Assembly (NCBI GenBank): GCA_019426215.1
Contig: CM033400.1
Coordinates: 18,894,568-18,958,567 of the forward strand
Reading direction: 5' to 3'
Source of the DNA: Buddleja alternifolia
Taxonomy: Eukaryota; Streptophyta; Magnoliopsida; Lamiales; Scrophulariaceae
Length of the DNA: 64,000 nt
This document shows, in pieces, positions 23,583 through 35,834 of the stretch. The notes under the pieces are model-generated. The model saw only the letters and a program-made list of their open reading frames with translations, was not told the origin of the DNA and did no database searches. Within the stretch, counting starts at the first letter, position 1; each line of letters opens with the position of its first letter. A program made the translations under genes and the position numbers.

Positions 23583-25997
23583 CTACTCTATATTAGTAGG
23601 GGCATTTCCAACCACTTCAGTGGCTTCATCATCTTCCACAGTTGGCTGACCGGCAGGATCTTCAGCAAGATTTCCAGTAAGATCCTCAGTAGGCTGATCA
23701 GCTGGATTGATTACAGGCAAAGTCGTTTCAGCAAGAACAGGAGGAGGAACCACATTTGCTACGCCAAGAACAGAGGCATCCAACGCGACCTCGGCATCTA
23801 AAAATGAATCATCACTTCCGGGTGGCATCATGCCTCGCGCAGAAAACTAGGCTCTAGACCCCTCAAAACCCTTATAGAAGTACTCCAGGGTTTTGCCTTC
23901 AACTTTCTCGATGAACTCATTTGAGGCTAGGAAGGCGTTGTTGACCTTTTCAGCAAAAGCTCGACCCTCATCGAAAGTGGGAAATGCAGTAGCCCAAGCT
24001 TTCCTCTCCCTGATCAAAGTGTCCCAGAGCTCCCCCTCCTACTCAGTGAGCATGTCCTGCAGCCTCTCCTCCAAAGTCCTGACCCTGCTGGACAATGCAG
24101 CATTACGCTGCTCTTGCTCCTGGACATCCCTCAAGGCTTTGAGCTGTTTTTCTCGCGCGGACTTCTCAACAGTCTCATAAGATTTAATCTTGTTCTACAC
24201 TTTGCTCAGTTTCTTTTTCAGGTCGGGAAGCTCATTTGTGCGCCTCAAAACCGACCTTCCCATCACCAGGAAGTACTATAACAAATTATGTAAAAAGTCA
24301 GCAAGTCATATTTTAAAGGCAATTAATGAAAATCAAGCAAAAAGGAAGATATACCTTGGAAGTCATCTCTAGGGCCAGCTTGTCAACATCCTCGTCAGTC
24401 ATTGACTCTAGCTGGTGATGGTCTGCTAAGTTAGCCATGTTCCGCAAGAAGTTGCGCATCAAGGAGTGATCATTGCTCTTTAAAATAGAGGAGCCAAAAG
24501 CGTCTTGAGCCCTAGACTTGGTGCGGTAGGCAAGTGGATCAAGAGAGTTGAAGGACAGAGGGGAGAACACATCCGTTAGGCGAGGACTGGCATAGTTGCG
24601 CTTCTGGGCAGGTGCCTCAGAAGAATCTTCAGTAGCAGGCCTTTTCCCTGCTGCAATCTTATGGGCACGAGCTGGGTCGCGACCTGGAGCAGATGACAAA
24701 GCTGGTGGAGAGATAGTTGTAGGTGGGACAACTTGGGGCTGCACTCCGGCTGGAGGACCGCCTGCTGAGGGAGGGGGTAACACGGGAGGATCCCCTGCAG
24801 CAGCCCTCCTCCAGCAACGCTTAGCCTCAGCAAGGCGAGCTGCTTCCATGATCTCGACTGCAAAATAGTAATAAAAGCAAATGGTTAGCAACATACCTAA
24901 CACAATTAATTCAGCGAGGAAAAATTATCAAGATAAAAACAAAACTACCTGTAGATTCACCCTTCATATCAACAGCCCGGGGACTTAGACCAAAATTGTA
25001 TAACAGGCGCGGATCAGTTAACTTGCCAGTATTGTACTCATCCCAATTCAAAAATTCAACTATTTGATCAAAATGAAGAGGTTTTGCATGGATGGAAAAA
25101 AGATTGTGGCCCTCATGCCTTTCCAGGTGGTCACGAGAGAGATCCCATACTACACCAGCAGGGAGAGCAATGAAGAAAAAGGTTTTCTTCCAATTCTTTT
25201 CAGAGTGAGGATAGGAAGTCGAGAACCTCGCTGCACCCCTAGAAGTCAAGTAAGAAACGCTGGAATCACTGCCAGACACCCGAGGAAGAAACAAGGCATA
25301 AAAAAGATCAACTGAAGGGGGATAGTCAAAACTATTCATCAAAATATCAAAACTCACGATAATACGCATTACATTAGGGGCAAACTGATTTAAGGGGAGC
25401 CTAAAATGCCTAGCTATCTGAATATACAATGGAGGGATGGGAAAACAGAGACCTGCCTAAGGTCACCACGTAAAAAGTGTAAAAGCCCTCAAGAAGGTGA
25501 GCTCGGTCATGGGCAGAAGGCACCTGGATGCGATAATCAGCAGGGATACCATAGTTTACCCTAATTATGCGCTCCTGGTGTTGAGTAAAATGCGACCTGT
25601 AAACAATCCAAAAATGAGCCCCTGGAGCAACCAGTTGGATCCTCTCCTGGTGATCCATGGCCGACTCTTCTATATCAGTTAAGGCATCCGGACCTGGCTG
25701 ATCCAGGTCCTCATGATCTGAGGCCGCACCAGCCAGATTTTCCCCTGAGTTAATCGAAGACGGGGAAGAAGTGAAACCCGACATATGGGTGCTGTGAGAA
25801 GAGGAATGAGAAGATGAACCAACGTCTACAAAGTCTATAAGCTGGTTGGCGCTGTAAGACTCGCCTACGAAAAGGGGGGGCAAAGGAGGATCAGCGGCCG
25901 CGGCCGCTGGAGGCGCCGCCATCTCTATAGGATCAGGAGGAAGAAGGTCTACGGGGTCATCGGAAAAGACAGCAAGGGGGTCGAATACATTAGACAT
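23583..25997 (-). pseudogene. Antisense gene of a Tat element, PF04195-like (putative gypsy-type transposon domain), with two introns
   Basis: Transcribed opposite to the element. It starts at the ATG at 25997 (MSNVFDPLAVFSDD), has an acidic, Ser/Pro-rich N-terminus, then a globular domain at about 24950-25500 with RLPLNQFAPNVMRI, resembling the plant Transposase_28 family. Next come a Pro/Ala-rich linker, a coiled coil and an acidic C-terminus. Two introns are visible: 24858-24948 (GT...TTTTGCAG, phase 1) and 24276-24354 (GTATAT...TTATAG, phase 0). One frameshift (near 25430) and several stops (near 24195, 24040, 23850) disable it. Element F has the same gene with introns at the same positions. 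The function of this protein in Tat elements is unknown to me. Confidence 0.75.
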
Positions 25998-26652
25998 TTT
26001 TACACAGCAAAGCAACAACAAATACGAAAAAATAGCAGAGAAGGGGAGGAGATAAATACCTAGCGGAGTTAATGGACTTCGAACGTGGGTTGGAGGAAGT
26101 AGTAATTGCTCTTCCAAAAACTTATAGAATTTTTTAGGAACAAAAGACACAAACAAAGGGTTTTTTAACGGGGGATGCAAAAGAAAGAAGAAGGCAAGAG
26201 AATCCTTAAAATAAGGACAACAAATATGTTAAAGAAAATAAATAGAAAAGAAAATTAAAACAGAAAGAGAAAAAAGAGGGATCAAGAAACTTCCGTTCAC
26301 ATGTGTCAGGAAATCAAGGGTACCTGGAGTAGTTATGGCGCCTCCATAGCCATAATTGCAACGATGACGTGTGAAACCCCATGGGCACATCTGCGGTTAC
26401 TAAGGAAGAGGGAAAGAGTATAAACATCTCCTATCCATCATCTCAGATGACGTCACCACCTAGAGCTCCTAGGTGACCCTTCGAGAACACGGGTTGGGCC
26501 ATGAAGGTAAAAAGAGGCGAATTTTTCCTTGGGCCTCAAATGTCACAATAAACCCAGTCCAAAGAAGTCTATTCCAGCCTAATGGAAGTTGACAGTACCA
26601 TCTTGGCCCATATACAATTTTTTAAACTCTTGCAGCTTGACAAATTGTCAAA
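25998..26652 (-). other. Leader and promoter region of the antisense gene in element E
   Basis: No ORF of note. On the minus strand, CTAGGTATTTATC near 26055-26068 is a plausible donor for an intron in the untranslated leader; element F has a similar CTTTAGGTATTG in the matching place. The promoter of the antisense gene should lie here or in the adjacent LTR. Confidence 0.4.
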
Positions 26653-26673
26653 CTTTAGAGTTGAGGGAACTAT
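26653..26673 (+). promoter_or_regulatory. Polypurine tract of element E
   Basis: TTTAGAGTTGAGGGAACTAT lies immediately before the LTR start TGATGTGG. Element F has the same arrangement with a longer G run. Confidence 0.75.
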
Positions 26674-27217
26674 TGATGTGGGTGGAATTTACCTAAATGG
26701 GGCCAAGCTAAAAGAAGCCCAATTGCTAGTAAGGAAAGATTAATTTTCCTACATGGGCTCAAGCCCAGGTGGCCGACTTACCTTGCTGGATTCGGGCGGA
26801 ATTATGGAAAGACTTTGATCAAGAGATAATGACAAAGCAAGATCAATTAAGAGGGAGGCATGACCCGAAAATCAAGCTCTTACCATACTGGGCCTCCTTC
26901 AATCAAGGCAATCTAGGCTCAATTCTCGCTGGATATGCTGGAAGACGCGCCTCCTGATTTTCAGCTATCCTAATTGGCCATTTTACCATAGTTAGATAAG
27001 GAAAGTAGCAAGCTTCATTCCAGCTGCCATGATTAGTCTAAAAGCCTTCAAAATTTGTATAAATACTCCCATTGAAGATGAATAAAACAAGAGTTTTTAT
27101 GCTTTTACATGGTTATTCTGTCGGAATATACATAAATATATATTGCCTCATATATTGTACTCAATTATCCTATATAAAATAATATAAATAATGTTGATGT
27201 GAATTGCACACGCATCA
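26674..27217 (+). repeat. 3' LTR of element E
   Basis: 544 bp, matches 19737-20288 with scattered substitutions and a shorter TA microsatellite. Followed by the target duplication ATATT. Confidence 0.93.
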
Positions 27218-27222
27218 ATATT

Positions 27223-28508
27223 CTTTTCAAAATTATAAACATATACAGAAGTTTATTCGCAAATCTAAAGTACATAATGCTCCACGTGAATATAAGGAAC
27301 ATACATATAAGATAAAAAAGAGCATCCAAGAAGCCTATAAATTCATGAAAGTTGTGGCATTGTGTCATAATCACAATTGGCAAACTAAGACTTCAGCTTA
27401 GAATTAAATTAATGAGATGATAAAGAAAAAATGAAAGCTGAAACAAGAAAAGCTACAAGAGTTAGGAATAATTTACTACCTAAACAAAAAAAGTAATAAC
27501 GATAAATAGTTAGGAAGAAAATCGATCAAAATGTGACAAAACCATAAACATAATTCAGGGTTAAGAAAAAAACTAAAGAAAAATTATAGTTGAAAAATTT
27601 GAAGTTTTAAAATTAATAAAGATACAATAACTTTTAATTAATTAGGGAGAAGTGATTGCTAAACTTTACAAATTACTAAAAGCCTAATTGTAACTAATGC
27701 AATATCATATTTTCTTATTGCTTCCATTCTTTTCTAACAAATGATTTCTCCACCTAATATTTGTTTTAAGACTAATTTTTTTAACAAATCGACCCATCAC
27801 ATTAAAGATAGATGCAATATTAGTTGGAAGAAATAGTGCAATGCTTGTTAAATCTTTAAAATAACTGAAAACAACATTATATAAGTTTTGTTTCCTCATA
27901 AGTAACGACTTTGTAGTCGCATAACAAGCATGGAATGTTTTTTGACAGCTACATTGTTTATGGCCTTGAAATCACCATACTACTTAACCCTTTACAATTA
28001 AATTTTTTCAGTAGTCTTGATCTTTTAATATATTTTATCAACAACCTTGATCTGAATAATTTTGTCATGCAAGAAAAGATATAATGACAAATATGGAGGT
28101 ATAAATGATCTTCAATGGTAAGTGGTATTGGCAACTCTGTCAATACTTAGATTATGCATACGGAAATTGTCAAAAAGATAGTTAAATACTTTATCCTTCT
28201 AGCACCAAAAATTGGCTTCTTGTCCTTATCTGATTTATTTTCATAGTTTAGATAAAGTCCCTTGGGTCACAGGAAAATGGCCAGGCACACCAGGTGGGGA
28301 CCGTGGAATGCTCTCGAAGACTGTGATCTTGAAACCCGTTTAAAGCCATAGAGACTATGAGAAAATGGCATCACGATCTCGTCAAGACTTGCTTGTATGT
28401 GTCATTCTCTTCGAAAGAATACCTTGTTCTATGGGTATTGATTTGGAATCAGTGCATGCATAAGAATCCGAACTAGAAAGTTTGAGATTGAACAACCCTT
28501 TTATGATA
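27223..28508. other. AT-rich flank without recognisable genes
   Basis: It continues the sequence left of element E. Only short spurious ORFs are present, and no terminal repeats were seen. Confidence 0.55.
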
Positions 28509-28513
28509 TGTAT

Positions 28514-31130
28514 TGTAACACCCAATATTCTCGGCTCCTAATTTCGTAGACGCGAAGGTAAATATTATTATTACCGCTAATTAGATTTCGTAATTTATTC
28601 GATTTTAGCAATTTGGGTTCGACCAAAATTATTTTACTACTTGCTTATAAGACTATTATTATATCTATATGTGAAATAGGTTAGTAGTAATTACACCTCA
28701 TTGTGGAATAGTTGATGCATCATATCATTTAAGTCATATATATATATATATAGATTCATCTTCATCAATTGTATATTGCTAATATTTAAATATGACCATG
28801 CCTACCTACATATATATACGCACAAACACATGCATGCACATATATACACGTATATCCACACATGCATTAATATTGGGAGAAAGATTAAGTGGTGGCAATT
28901 TAAGTTAAGCACACCTCATTCTTGCCTAAAAAAAGTGTCCCATGGAGGATTAGTCTCCATTTGTTTTTCTCTACCTTTTTTTTTTGACCATCACCTTCAT
29001 GTATACACCCAAACCGGCTGGAGTTCAAAGCTCCTCCATATTCCTCTCACAAAATAGAAAAATTTCAAGAGTGAAGGAAGAAGAAGCAAAGAAATTTCAG
29101 GAATAGTTAAAACACACCACCTTTTTCTCTCTTAAGGTATATGGTAATTAATTATTTCTTTTGTACGTATAGGTTGTAGATTAAATGTAGTTCAAGCTGT
29201 ATATGACCTGAAATTGAAAGTATCATATCATATATATGTATTTTAATTAACTTCAATTACATGATGTTCAGTTTTTTATGGAACTTTCAGTTTCTGAAGT
29301 TAAGTTTAAAACTGTAATGAGGTGCCAAAACTTGTGAGTTTAATTATGAGAATTTTTTTGAAATGACTTGATTGTGTGTTAAACCTCTCTGAAAAATTTG
29401 GTAAGGAATAGAGTTCTTTGGAATTTTCTAAAAATCGTTGAACAAAATCGCCAATCTGTTCGGCGGAATTAAAAATTGTTGCTGTTTTGAGGATATTTCG
29501 TTAACCTGGAAATTTTAGTTTACTTTAAAGATTTTACAGTATCTGTGTACATGTGTTATAGAGACGTCATACAGGTTTCGGAATTTTTCGGGGGGATTTT
29601 ACAAAAATATTTGAATATATGGTGTCTATTCTGAAAAGTCTGTCGGGACAGTCCTGTTTTGCTGATCGGATCCCCAAATCGACAAGGAAGTTAAATCTGG
29701 AAAATTTATGTAAATTTTCTCACCATCCTTTCTGATATCCTGGAAAATTTGAGAAAGAAATTCTGTCTCGAGAATATTTTAAAAAATTGTTGAAGTATAC
29801 TGCGCAAGAAAGAAGGCTTGTTTGAACTTAATTGCCTATATTTTTGGATAGTACGAAATAACTTGTTGTATGTAGTTAGCTTATAAAGTGTATTGTTTTG
29901 TGAAAATGATGGTATTTTGAATCACAGGATATTTTCGTGATTCCGAGCCCGAGGCAACGACGCCGGTTTATTATAGTGAGGGTTTCTCTTTTCTTTCAAT
30001 TTGAACTTGCTTACCATTTTCGTTCTTTCTATCTAATAATCCTAGTCAGTTGTGATCTCGTAAGTTTTGTTGGTCTGAACCCTTATCCTTTTCTATGGTA
30101 AGTGTCCAACAGTGCCCAATTTGTAGTCTATCGTTCTTGTTTCCGCTCGCTCTCGCTCGAATACAAATCAGTGTACATATCCTAGTAGAAAACTCATTGA
30201 AACAATTATTCTTCTTGGCTCTATTCTGTCGGCTAAGGGAGCTAAGTGCTATGCGGGACAAAGTGCCACGCGACGGCGGGGGCCACCTCTTGAACCCGTA
30301 GGAGCCACCTCTAAAATCCCGAAGCCTGGCATCCATCAGCGATATGTTCTTTTCTTGGTCTAAATCTTTGACTCGTAAAAGGCAGAGTGAAGGGAGCTAA
30401 GTGCTATGCGGGACAAAGTGCCACGCGACGGCGGGAGCCACCGCTTGAACCCGTAGGAGCCACCACTAGAATCCCGACATTTGGAACTCTTCATAGAACA
30501 TAAAGGTGTGAAGCCTCCTACTGGTATGGGACAGTGGAAGGTGGATCACGACCATATGATATGATTAATAAAAGTACATGTGTTATTTCCTTTGATTCAT
30601 ATGTCATATACTCGATTATTTTGCCTTATAATATGTTGGTTGATTCTTTTGCTTGCCATTGTTTATGTCCATGTCGTTATTGATTTCCACTGCAGATTCT
30701 ATCTCTCATGATAAGGTAAAGCAAGTCATTAGCCTACCTCACTGGGTCATTCGGACTCACCCTTCTTTCCTATTTTGTTTCAGAGGAGCTCAATATGTCA
30801 GGCCTGGAAGGCGAAGTCATGAATAAGGAAGCTTAAGAGTCTATGGAGTCTAAGAGTCAAATGTTACTGTTGTAAATGTCTTGTACATCGTCTAGTTTTG
30901 CTGACCTGTGGTTTTGAGTTGCATTCGAACTCTGACATGTATATGTGATGTCATGCTATGTATATATGTGTGCTCCGTGGAGTTATTGTTTGTGTGGATT
31001 AAAAGTTTTATTTTTCTTTTTGGTATAGTTCACGCTTAATGTTAGCTCATGACGAGATCGTCTCTTGGATTGAGCTAGCATTGCGGTGTGGCGGGCTTCG
31101 GCTCCCATCCCCTGGCCGGAGGATGCTACA
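28514..31130 (+). repeat. Solo LTR of a chromovirus-type Ty3/gypsy element
   Basis: 2617 bp from TGTAACACCC to GGATGCTACA, with the exact duplication TGTAT at 28509-28513 and 31131-31135. TGTAACACCC or TGTGATACCC starts and TACA ends are typical of Tekay/Del-type LTRs, as in element C, but the body differs from element C. It has no primer site or coding sequence, so it is solo. A 155-bp-spaced internal repeat lies at 30236-30480, and a TA microsatellite at about 28736-28752. Confidence 0.9.
30236..30480. repeat. Direct repeat inside the chromovirus solo LTR
   Basis: About 90 bp beginning AGGGAGCTAAGTGCTATGCG occurs at 30236 and again at 30391 (period 155 bp), with a few substitutions. It is GC-rich compared with the rest of the LTR. 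Duplicated enhancer-like blocks are common in LTR promoters; the role here is unknown. Confidence 0.9.
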
Positions 31131-31135
31131 TGTAT

Positions 31136-32433
31136 TGGTTCCATGCCGAACTTGAAATCACAGGGTTGCATAGTTATGAGATTAATCCTCAATTATACGA
31201 GGTACAAATATGATGTGTTCAGACCATTGCACTTTGATCTATTCCACGATTCAAGTAGAATCACGAAGTGGAATATTTTGGGTATAGTCTGGTTGTATGA
31301 CGAAATAGGAGTAGAGAATCCATCCAAGGTAGGATACCTGAAAATTTCTTATATTGTAGCGTAACCTAGATGACCTAAAAAGTCTCTGGGCAGAGCAGTG
31401 TCTTTAAGAATGTTTCGTGGTCCCTGTTTAGTGGACTAGGTCACTAGAGTTTCTACACAGTCATAACTTCTGAGTTAGTAGGGTTTAGATTGGTACCCAA
31501 GCCATAGGCTCAGAGGGAAAAATGATGGAGGGGTTCTACTCACATGAAAATCATAGACTGGATAAGTGTGCTATAACCACTAGTGTTTAGGAAGTTATCA
31601 CAACATTGCTAGACATCGAGTCACGACCAATAGGTGTCTCGAACTAATACTTGATGAATTAATTCAAGATCTAATTAATTATTTGTCATAATAATGAATT
31701 AAAATAATTTGGTTTTGTCTAACCATTTGGAGATTGGACCTATTGCTAGCTCACTAGTGAGCCTTAGGAGTCACACTCTTAATTGAGTTAAGTACCTTGC
31801 TTTATGAAATATTTAGTTCGTGGAAGAATTAAATTGGTAATTATTTCTTGAAGAATCAATTAAGAAATTAATTAACTATAGGAGAACATTAATTGAGTTG
31901 ATCTCAATTAATTATTTAAAGTATTACAATTTAATTTGATAAATGAAATTAGGTCAAGACTATTTATTTAATTATTGGATTAATTAAATAAATGGATTGA
32001 GTTTAATTAGAATTCAAGAAACAAGAAGGAGACCTGCTAGGGATGTGATCCATAGCAGCATGCGGCCTCTACATGATTTTTATAACCTAGTAGTCGCCTG
32101 CCCTCTCAGTATGAGCTTGGCATTTTCTTCTTTCTCTTGAATTCTGCATTAGAGCCATACACTAAATTTTCATGCCCTTTTCTATAATAAGCCGTAAGCA
32201 ATTATTTCTTTGCTAGCACTGATAGAAGTAATAAAGGGTATGAGTAACGTGTGAATAAATTTAAAGGTGTGATGCTGTGGTGAAGCACTAAAGCAAACAA
32301 TCCAAGAAAGAAAGGAGTAAAATTGGTCTGCACATCAAAAAGAAATGGGCGATTTTTGTTGCTGAAATTTTAGAGAAAATTCATCTACATCGTGGTATCT
32401 AATTGTGAACTAGACAACTAGATTGGTAAATTT
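31136..32433. other. Sequence without recognisable genes
   Basis: It continues the flank of the solo LTR to the left LTR of element F. No protein domain, LTR ends or RNA gene recognised. AATTAATT-rich words near 31650-32000 resemble those at 12054-12480. Confidence 0.5.
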
Positions 32434-32438
32434 ATTAT

Positions 32439-32998
32439 TGATGTGTGTGGATTTTACATTAATAATATTTATATTAGTATATGGGAGAATATGAGTATTA
32501 TGACGAGATTAATATGTAATATAAAAGCAATAACGTAAATAACAAGAGATTTAAAGTGGTTCGGTCAAAAATTAGACCTACGTCCACAGGGGTAAAGAGT
32601 TCGGATCCCTTTTATTGATATTGAAGTCGATATATATACAAAATTTGATGGGGGGGTTAAATGGGGTAGGTCAACTACACTAAATATACATTTGGTAACA
32701 AGAATAAGTCATAATCTATCCATATGAGGCTACAATCAATTCGGGTATAACTGGGAAAGATAGGCCGAATCTTCACAGGTCTATACATGGTAGGATTGAG
32801 GATTGATGCATGTTGTCTCCCAGCTGTCCATAATCAACGCTGCCCTACCTGTGCAGGTCGGGTCATCTAGGCCTCCAGCTAAGTCTGTCCGAATATAATG
32901 TCTTCTCGACGGATACAAGTCCACGAAACCATTGGGCTTGGGCCCATATGATATTAGACAACCCAGCTTAGCCCAAAGACGGATTTTCACCCACATCA
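32439..32998 (-). repeat. 3' LTR of element F
   Basis: On the minus strand it starts TGATGTGGGTGAAAATCC directly after the polypurine tract and ends CACACATCA. The first 11 bases equal those of element E's LTR. The left flank ATTAT (32434-32438) is the expected target-site copy, which cannot be checked here. Confidence 0.8.
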
Positions 32999-33030
32999 AT
33001 AGTCCCCCCCCCCCAACTCTAAAGTTTGAC
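32999..33030 (-). promoter_or_regulatory. Polypurine tract of element F
   Basis: On the minus strand, AACTTTAGAGTTGGGG with an extended G run (plus-strand C run near 33004-33014) ends in ACTAT just before the LTR. It is homologous to the tract of element E. Confidence 0.85.
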
Positions 33031-33517
33031 GTAGTCAAGCTGTAAGAGTTGAAAAGAAAGTGAAAAAGGCCGAAAGACTCTTTAATCAATCCAGGTATGG
33101 CAATCTGACCAGCGGAGCTCGGGGATGCCTTTCTGTGTAGGTCTGGAGAAAACCCCTACTCGTGAGTTTGACTAGCCGATCGGACTTCTCCATGCCTCTG
33201 CAGTTATTGCCTTGGAACTCGAGAAAGTTGCTCCCTCATCATGACCTCGCTAGACGGTGCCACCATACCTGTTCTTAGGTATGTGCTTGATGACTACCAC
33301 GTGTACGGCTGGGGATGAAGCCCGCCTCTTTCCTTATATGTTAATTTTATTTTTAAATTTTTAATTTTGAATAAGGTAACTTGCAGAAACCGTCGATTTC
33401 GTTTCCTTTTTTCAGATTTTTCTTGGGCATTAAAATCAGAAAAACCCTTTTCTTCTCCTCTTCAATTCATCTCTTCCAGCGGTGGTTACCCACGTTCTTT
33501 GCCCACTTCTTTAGGTA
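33031..33517 (+). other. Leader region of the antisense gene in element F
   Basis: Noncoding in the plus direction as far as I can judge. CTTTAGGTATTGCG near 33510 may be the donor of an intron in the leader, matching a similar site in element E. Short ORFs here look spurious. Confidence 0.4.
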
Positions 33518-35834
33518 TTGCGCGTTTCTCTATTTCTTCTTCTTTTATTCGTTGGTTGTTTTATTTGTTTTGTGTGTTGCGCTTGTTGTGAGAAAAGTTC
33601 CCAATATCCTATTGTGTTGTTGTTGCCTTTGTTTTCTCGTGATTTGCTGGAGACTGCCTCCGATTCTGAGGATAAGACTTCGTCGTTTGTGCGTGACTTG
33701 TATAGTGTCACCGAATGTGACAAGATTATTGACGTTAAGTCCTCCGACACCGAGTCTGATGGGCGTAATACTACCCTCATCGCCTCCCCTTCCCAGGGTG
33801 AAAACCCAAGAAGTAGTCGAATCGGGGCCCTAGATGTTGTAAGAGCCCTCCAGTCATTTCACTCTTCAACAAGAACAAATAATACGTCATATGTATGGTA
33901 TATCTGAGAGATACCAGATTGTAGTCCCAACTGCGCAGGATAGGCCGCATCGCCCTCCCCTAGGCTATGCTTGTTTTTACGTCTCCCATCTTCGGGCAGG
34001 TCTTCGTTTCCCCATTCCTCGCCTCTTGATTGAGATATCCAATAGGTACCACATCCCTCTAAACTAATTTGCCCCCAATGCCATTCGTATGATGTCCGAT
34101 TTTGCTATGCTTCTCCATCATTATGGACACCCAGCCACAACTGAATTGTTTTACTCTTTGTTTTTGCCCCGCTCTATCTCCTCGGATAGTGGAGTTTTTT
34201 TATCTTATCTCCCGAGGTCAGGCTACCTTCTTAGCTACCCACCCCACTGAGAAGAAGTGGAAATACAATTACTCTTTCATCGCCCCACCTCCGGGTGAGC
34301 TCTGGGATTTTCGCCGTGAATTCCTGGAGAAGGTAGATGGGACCCATCCTTATCCTCCCCAAAACTTATCTTCATACCATCAGCAACTTGTGCACTATCT
34401 GAATTTTACTCCGCGCGATGTGGGTAAACTTGTAGACGTTAGCTTCAGCCCTATTGGGGCGGATCTGCAGGGCGAGACCCTAGGTAGTACTCTGTGTGAT
34501 GTTTTGTACATGCTTGTACTGTAGTTTTCAGGTTGACATTTCCTCGTATCTTAATGTTGTTTTTTGTTTGTTTTGCAGAAGAGCTAATGGACGCTTCTCG
34601 TGCCAAGGATGCTTTCAAACGCAGGAAGAAACCCCTCCAGCCTCGGAGCCTCCTCTGCCACCACTTCCCCCAGGTGTGCCACCCCAGGTGGTACAATCTC
34701 CAGCTACGCCCTTGGCAGCAATGTCTTCTTCTACCCTGGGCCAGGGAGGGCAATCTCTCCAACTTCGTGATCCAGCCTTGGCGTCGGAGATAGCCTCGGA
34801 TAAGAGGCCTGCAGCTTTGGCGACTTCCTTGGACAACCGCCTAGCTAAACGTGGCAATTTAGGTATCACCATGAAGGAGCTTATGCCTGACCTGTAGCTC
34901 AGGACTGTAGATCCTCTAGCCTCCCAGACTCGATCCAGGGCTCAAGATCCTACTCCCACTTCTGCTTTGAGGAGTAACGATATTGCAATGATGTTGGACT
35001 TTATCCAGAGACTACCCAACTCGCTTGATCGCCACTACCTAGAGAATCTGACCCCACGAGAGGCTTCTCGGGCTTCCTTGCTTCTCATGCTCAAGGCAAT
35101 TCTTGTTATTTTCTAGGCATTCGTGTTTCATTAATATCTTTATATAAATGTTCTATTTTTCTTTATGGCAGTTCCACATGATAGCTAGCCGCGCCTTGAC
35201 GGATCAACACCAAAATACTAAGGTGGATGACCTGCAAAAGAAGCTTTCTAGGGTCCAGGAGCAGTAGAAGAAATCTCAGGAGTCTTGGTCTTTTAAGGAG
35301 AAGAATTTGCTCCAGGACCTGAAAAATCTTCATACAGACCACCAGAAGTTGTTGGGTGAAAAGGTGGATCTGGAGGCAACCTTAGCTGCACAGGCAATGC
35401 AAAGGCAGGCAGAGCTGGAGGAGGTTCTGAATGTAGAGTGCCAGAATTGGATAGCTAACTTCCCTGCCTCGGCTGAAGGCCAGAAGCTCCTCGCCAAATT
35501 CAAAGCTGACTTCCTTGCTTCCAAGGAATTTTCTGACCTGGTTGATAACAAATCCATAGATTTCTTTGTCAAATGCTTTGATGGTTGTGCTGCTCAGTTT
35601 CGGGGCAAGGGCTATCCTCCTGAGCGTGTTTTTGATGAATTTCTAGATCCGGAGGCTGCCCTAGAAGCTGCTATTGCCGCTACAAGAGATCCCCCTTCTG
35701 TAGGTCTGGTCATCCCACCTGCCATAGGTCAGCCTGGCGAAGCTATTGCTGACCAACCTGCAGGTGCTGCTGATCCTTCCCCTGGTGTTGCCGATGCTGA
35801 TGCTGCTTTTGCTGGGGCCGAGCCCACCGAGTGA
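33518..35834 (+). pseudogene. Antisense gene of element F, PF04195-like, with two introns
   Basis: Related throughout to the gene at 23583-25997. An acidic N-terminal part (about 33640-33830) is followed by the conserved domain at about 33930-34480 (matching LxFPIPxL, PLNxFAPNAIRM, FLPRS, WDFRREF), a Pro-rich linker, a coiled coil from about 35220, and an Ala-rich C-terminus ending at 35834. Introns: 34484-34578 (GTAGTA...TTTTGCAG, phase 1) and 35096-35171 (GCAATT...TATGGCAG, phase 0), the latter a GC-AG intron. Stops near 33906, 34066, 34896 and 35266 and a frameshift near 34190-34200 disable it. The true start codon is uncertain. The product's role is unknown. Confidence 0.72.

Larger units (their letters stand above)
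19737..27217 (+). mobile_element. Element E: Tat-type Ty3/gypsy element lacking pol
   Basis: Bounded by the exact duplication ATATT (19732-19736 and 27218-27222). LTRs are 19737-20288 and 26674-27217; primer site 20291-20308; polypurine tract at about 26653-26673. Inside are gag remnants on the plus strand, then directly an antisense gene on the minus strand. Protease, RT, both RNase H domains and integrase, which lie between these in Tat elements, are absent. A solo LTR (21923-23490) is inserted at the end of gag. The LTR start TGATGTGGGTG matches that of element F, and the gag proteins are clearly related. Confidence 0.92.

Noticed and set aside
28776..29057. 93-codon plus-strand ORF with His/Tyr repeats
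   Set aside because: It comes from a TA/CA-rich stretch in the solo LTR 28514-31130; no domain.
33381..33833. 150-codon plus-strand ORF rich in Phe/Leu, membrane-protein-like
   Set aside because: It overlaps the leader and N-terminal part of the antisense gene in another frame, and its hydrophobicity reflects T-rich leader sequence.
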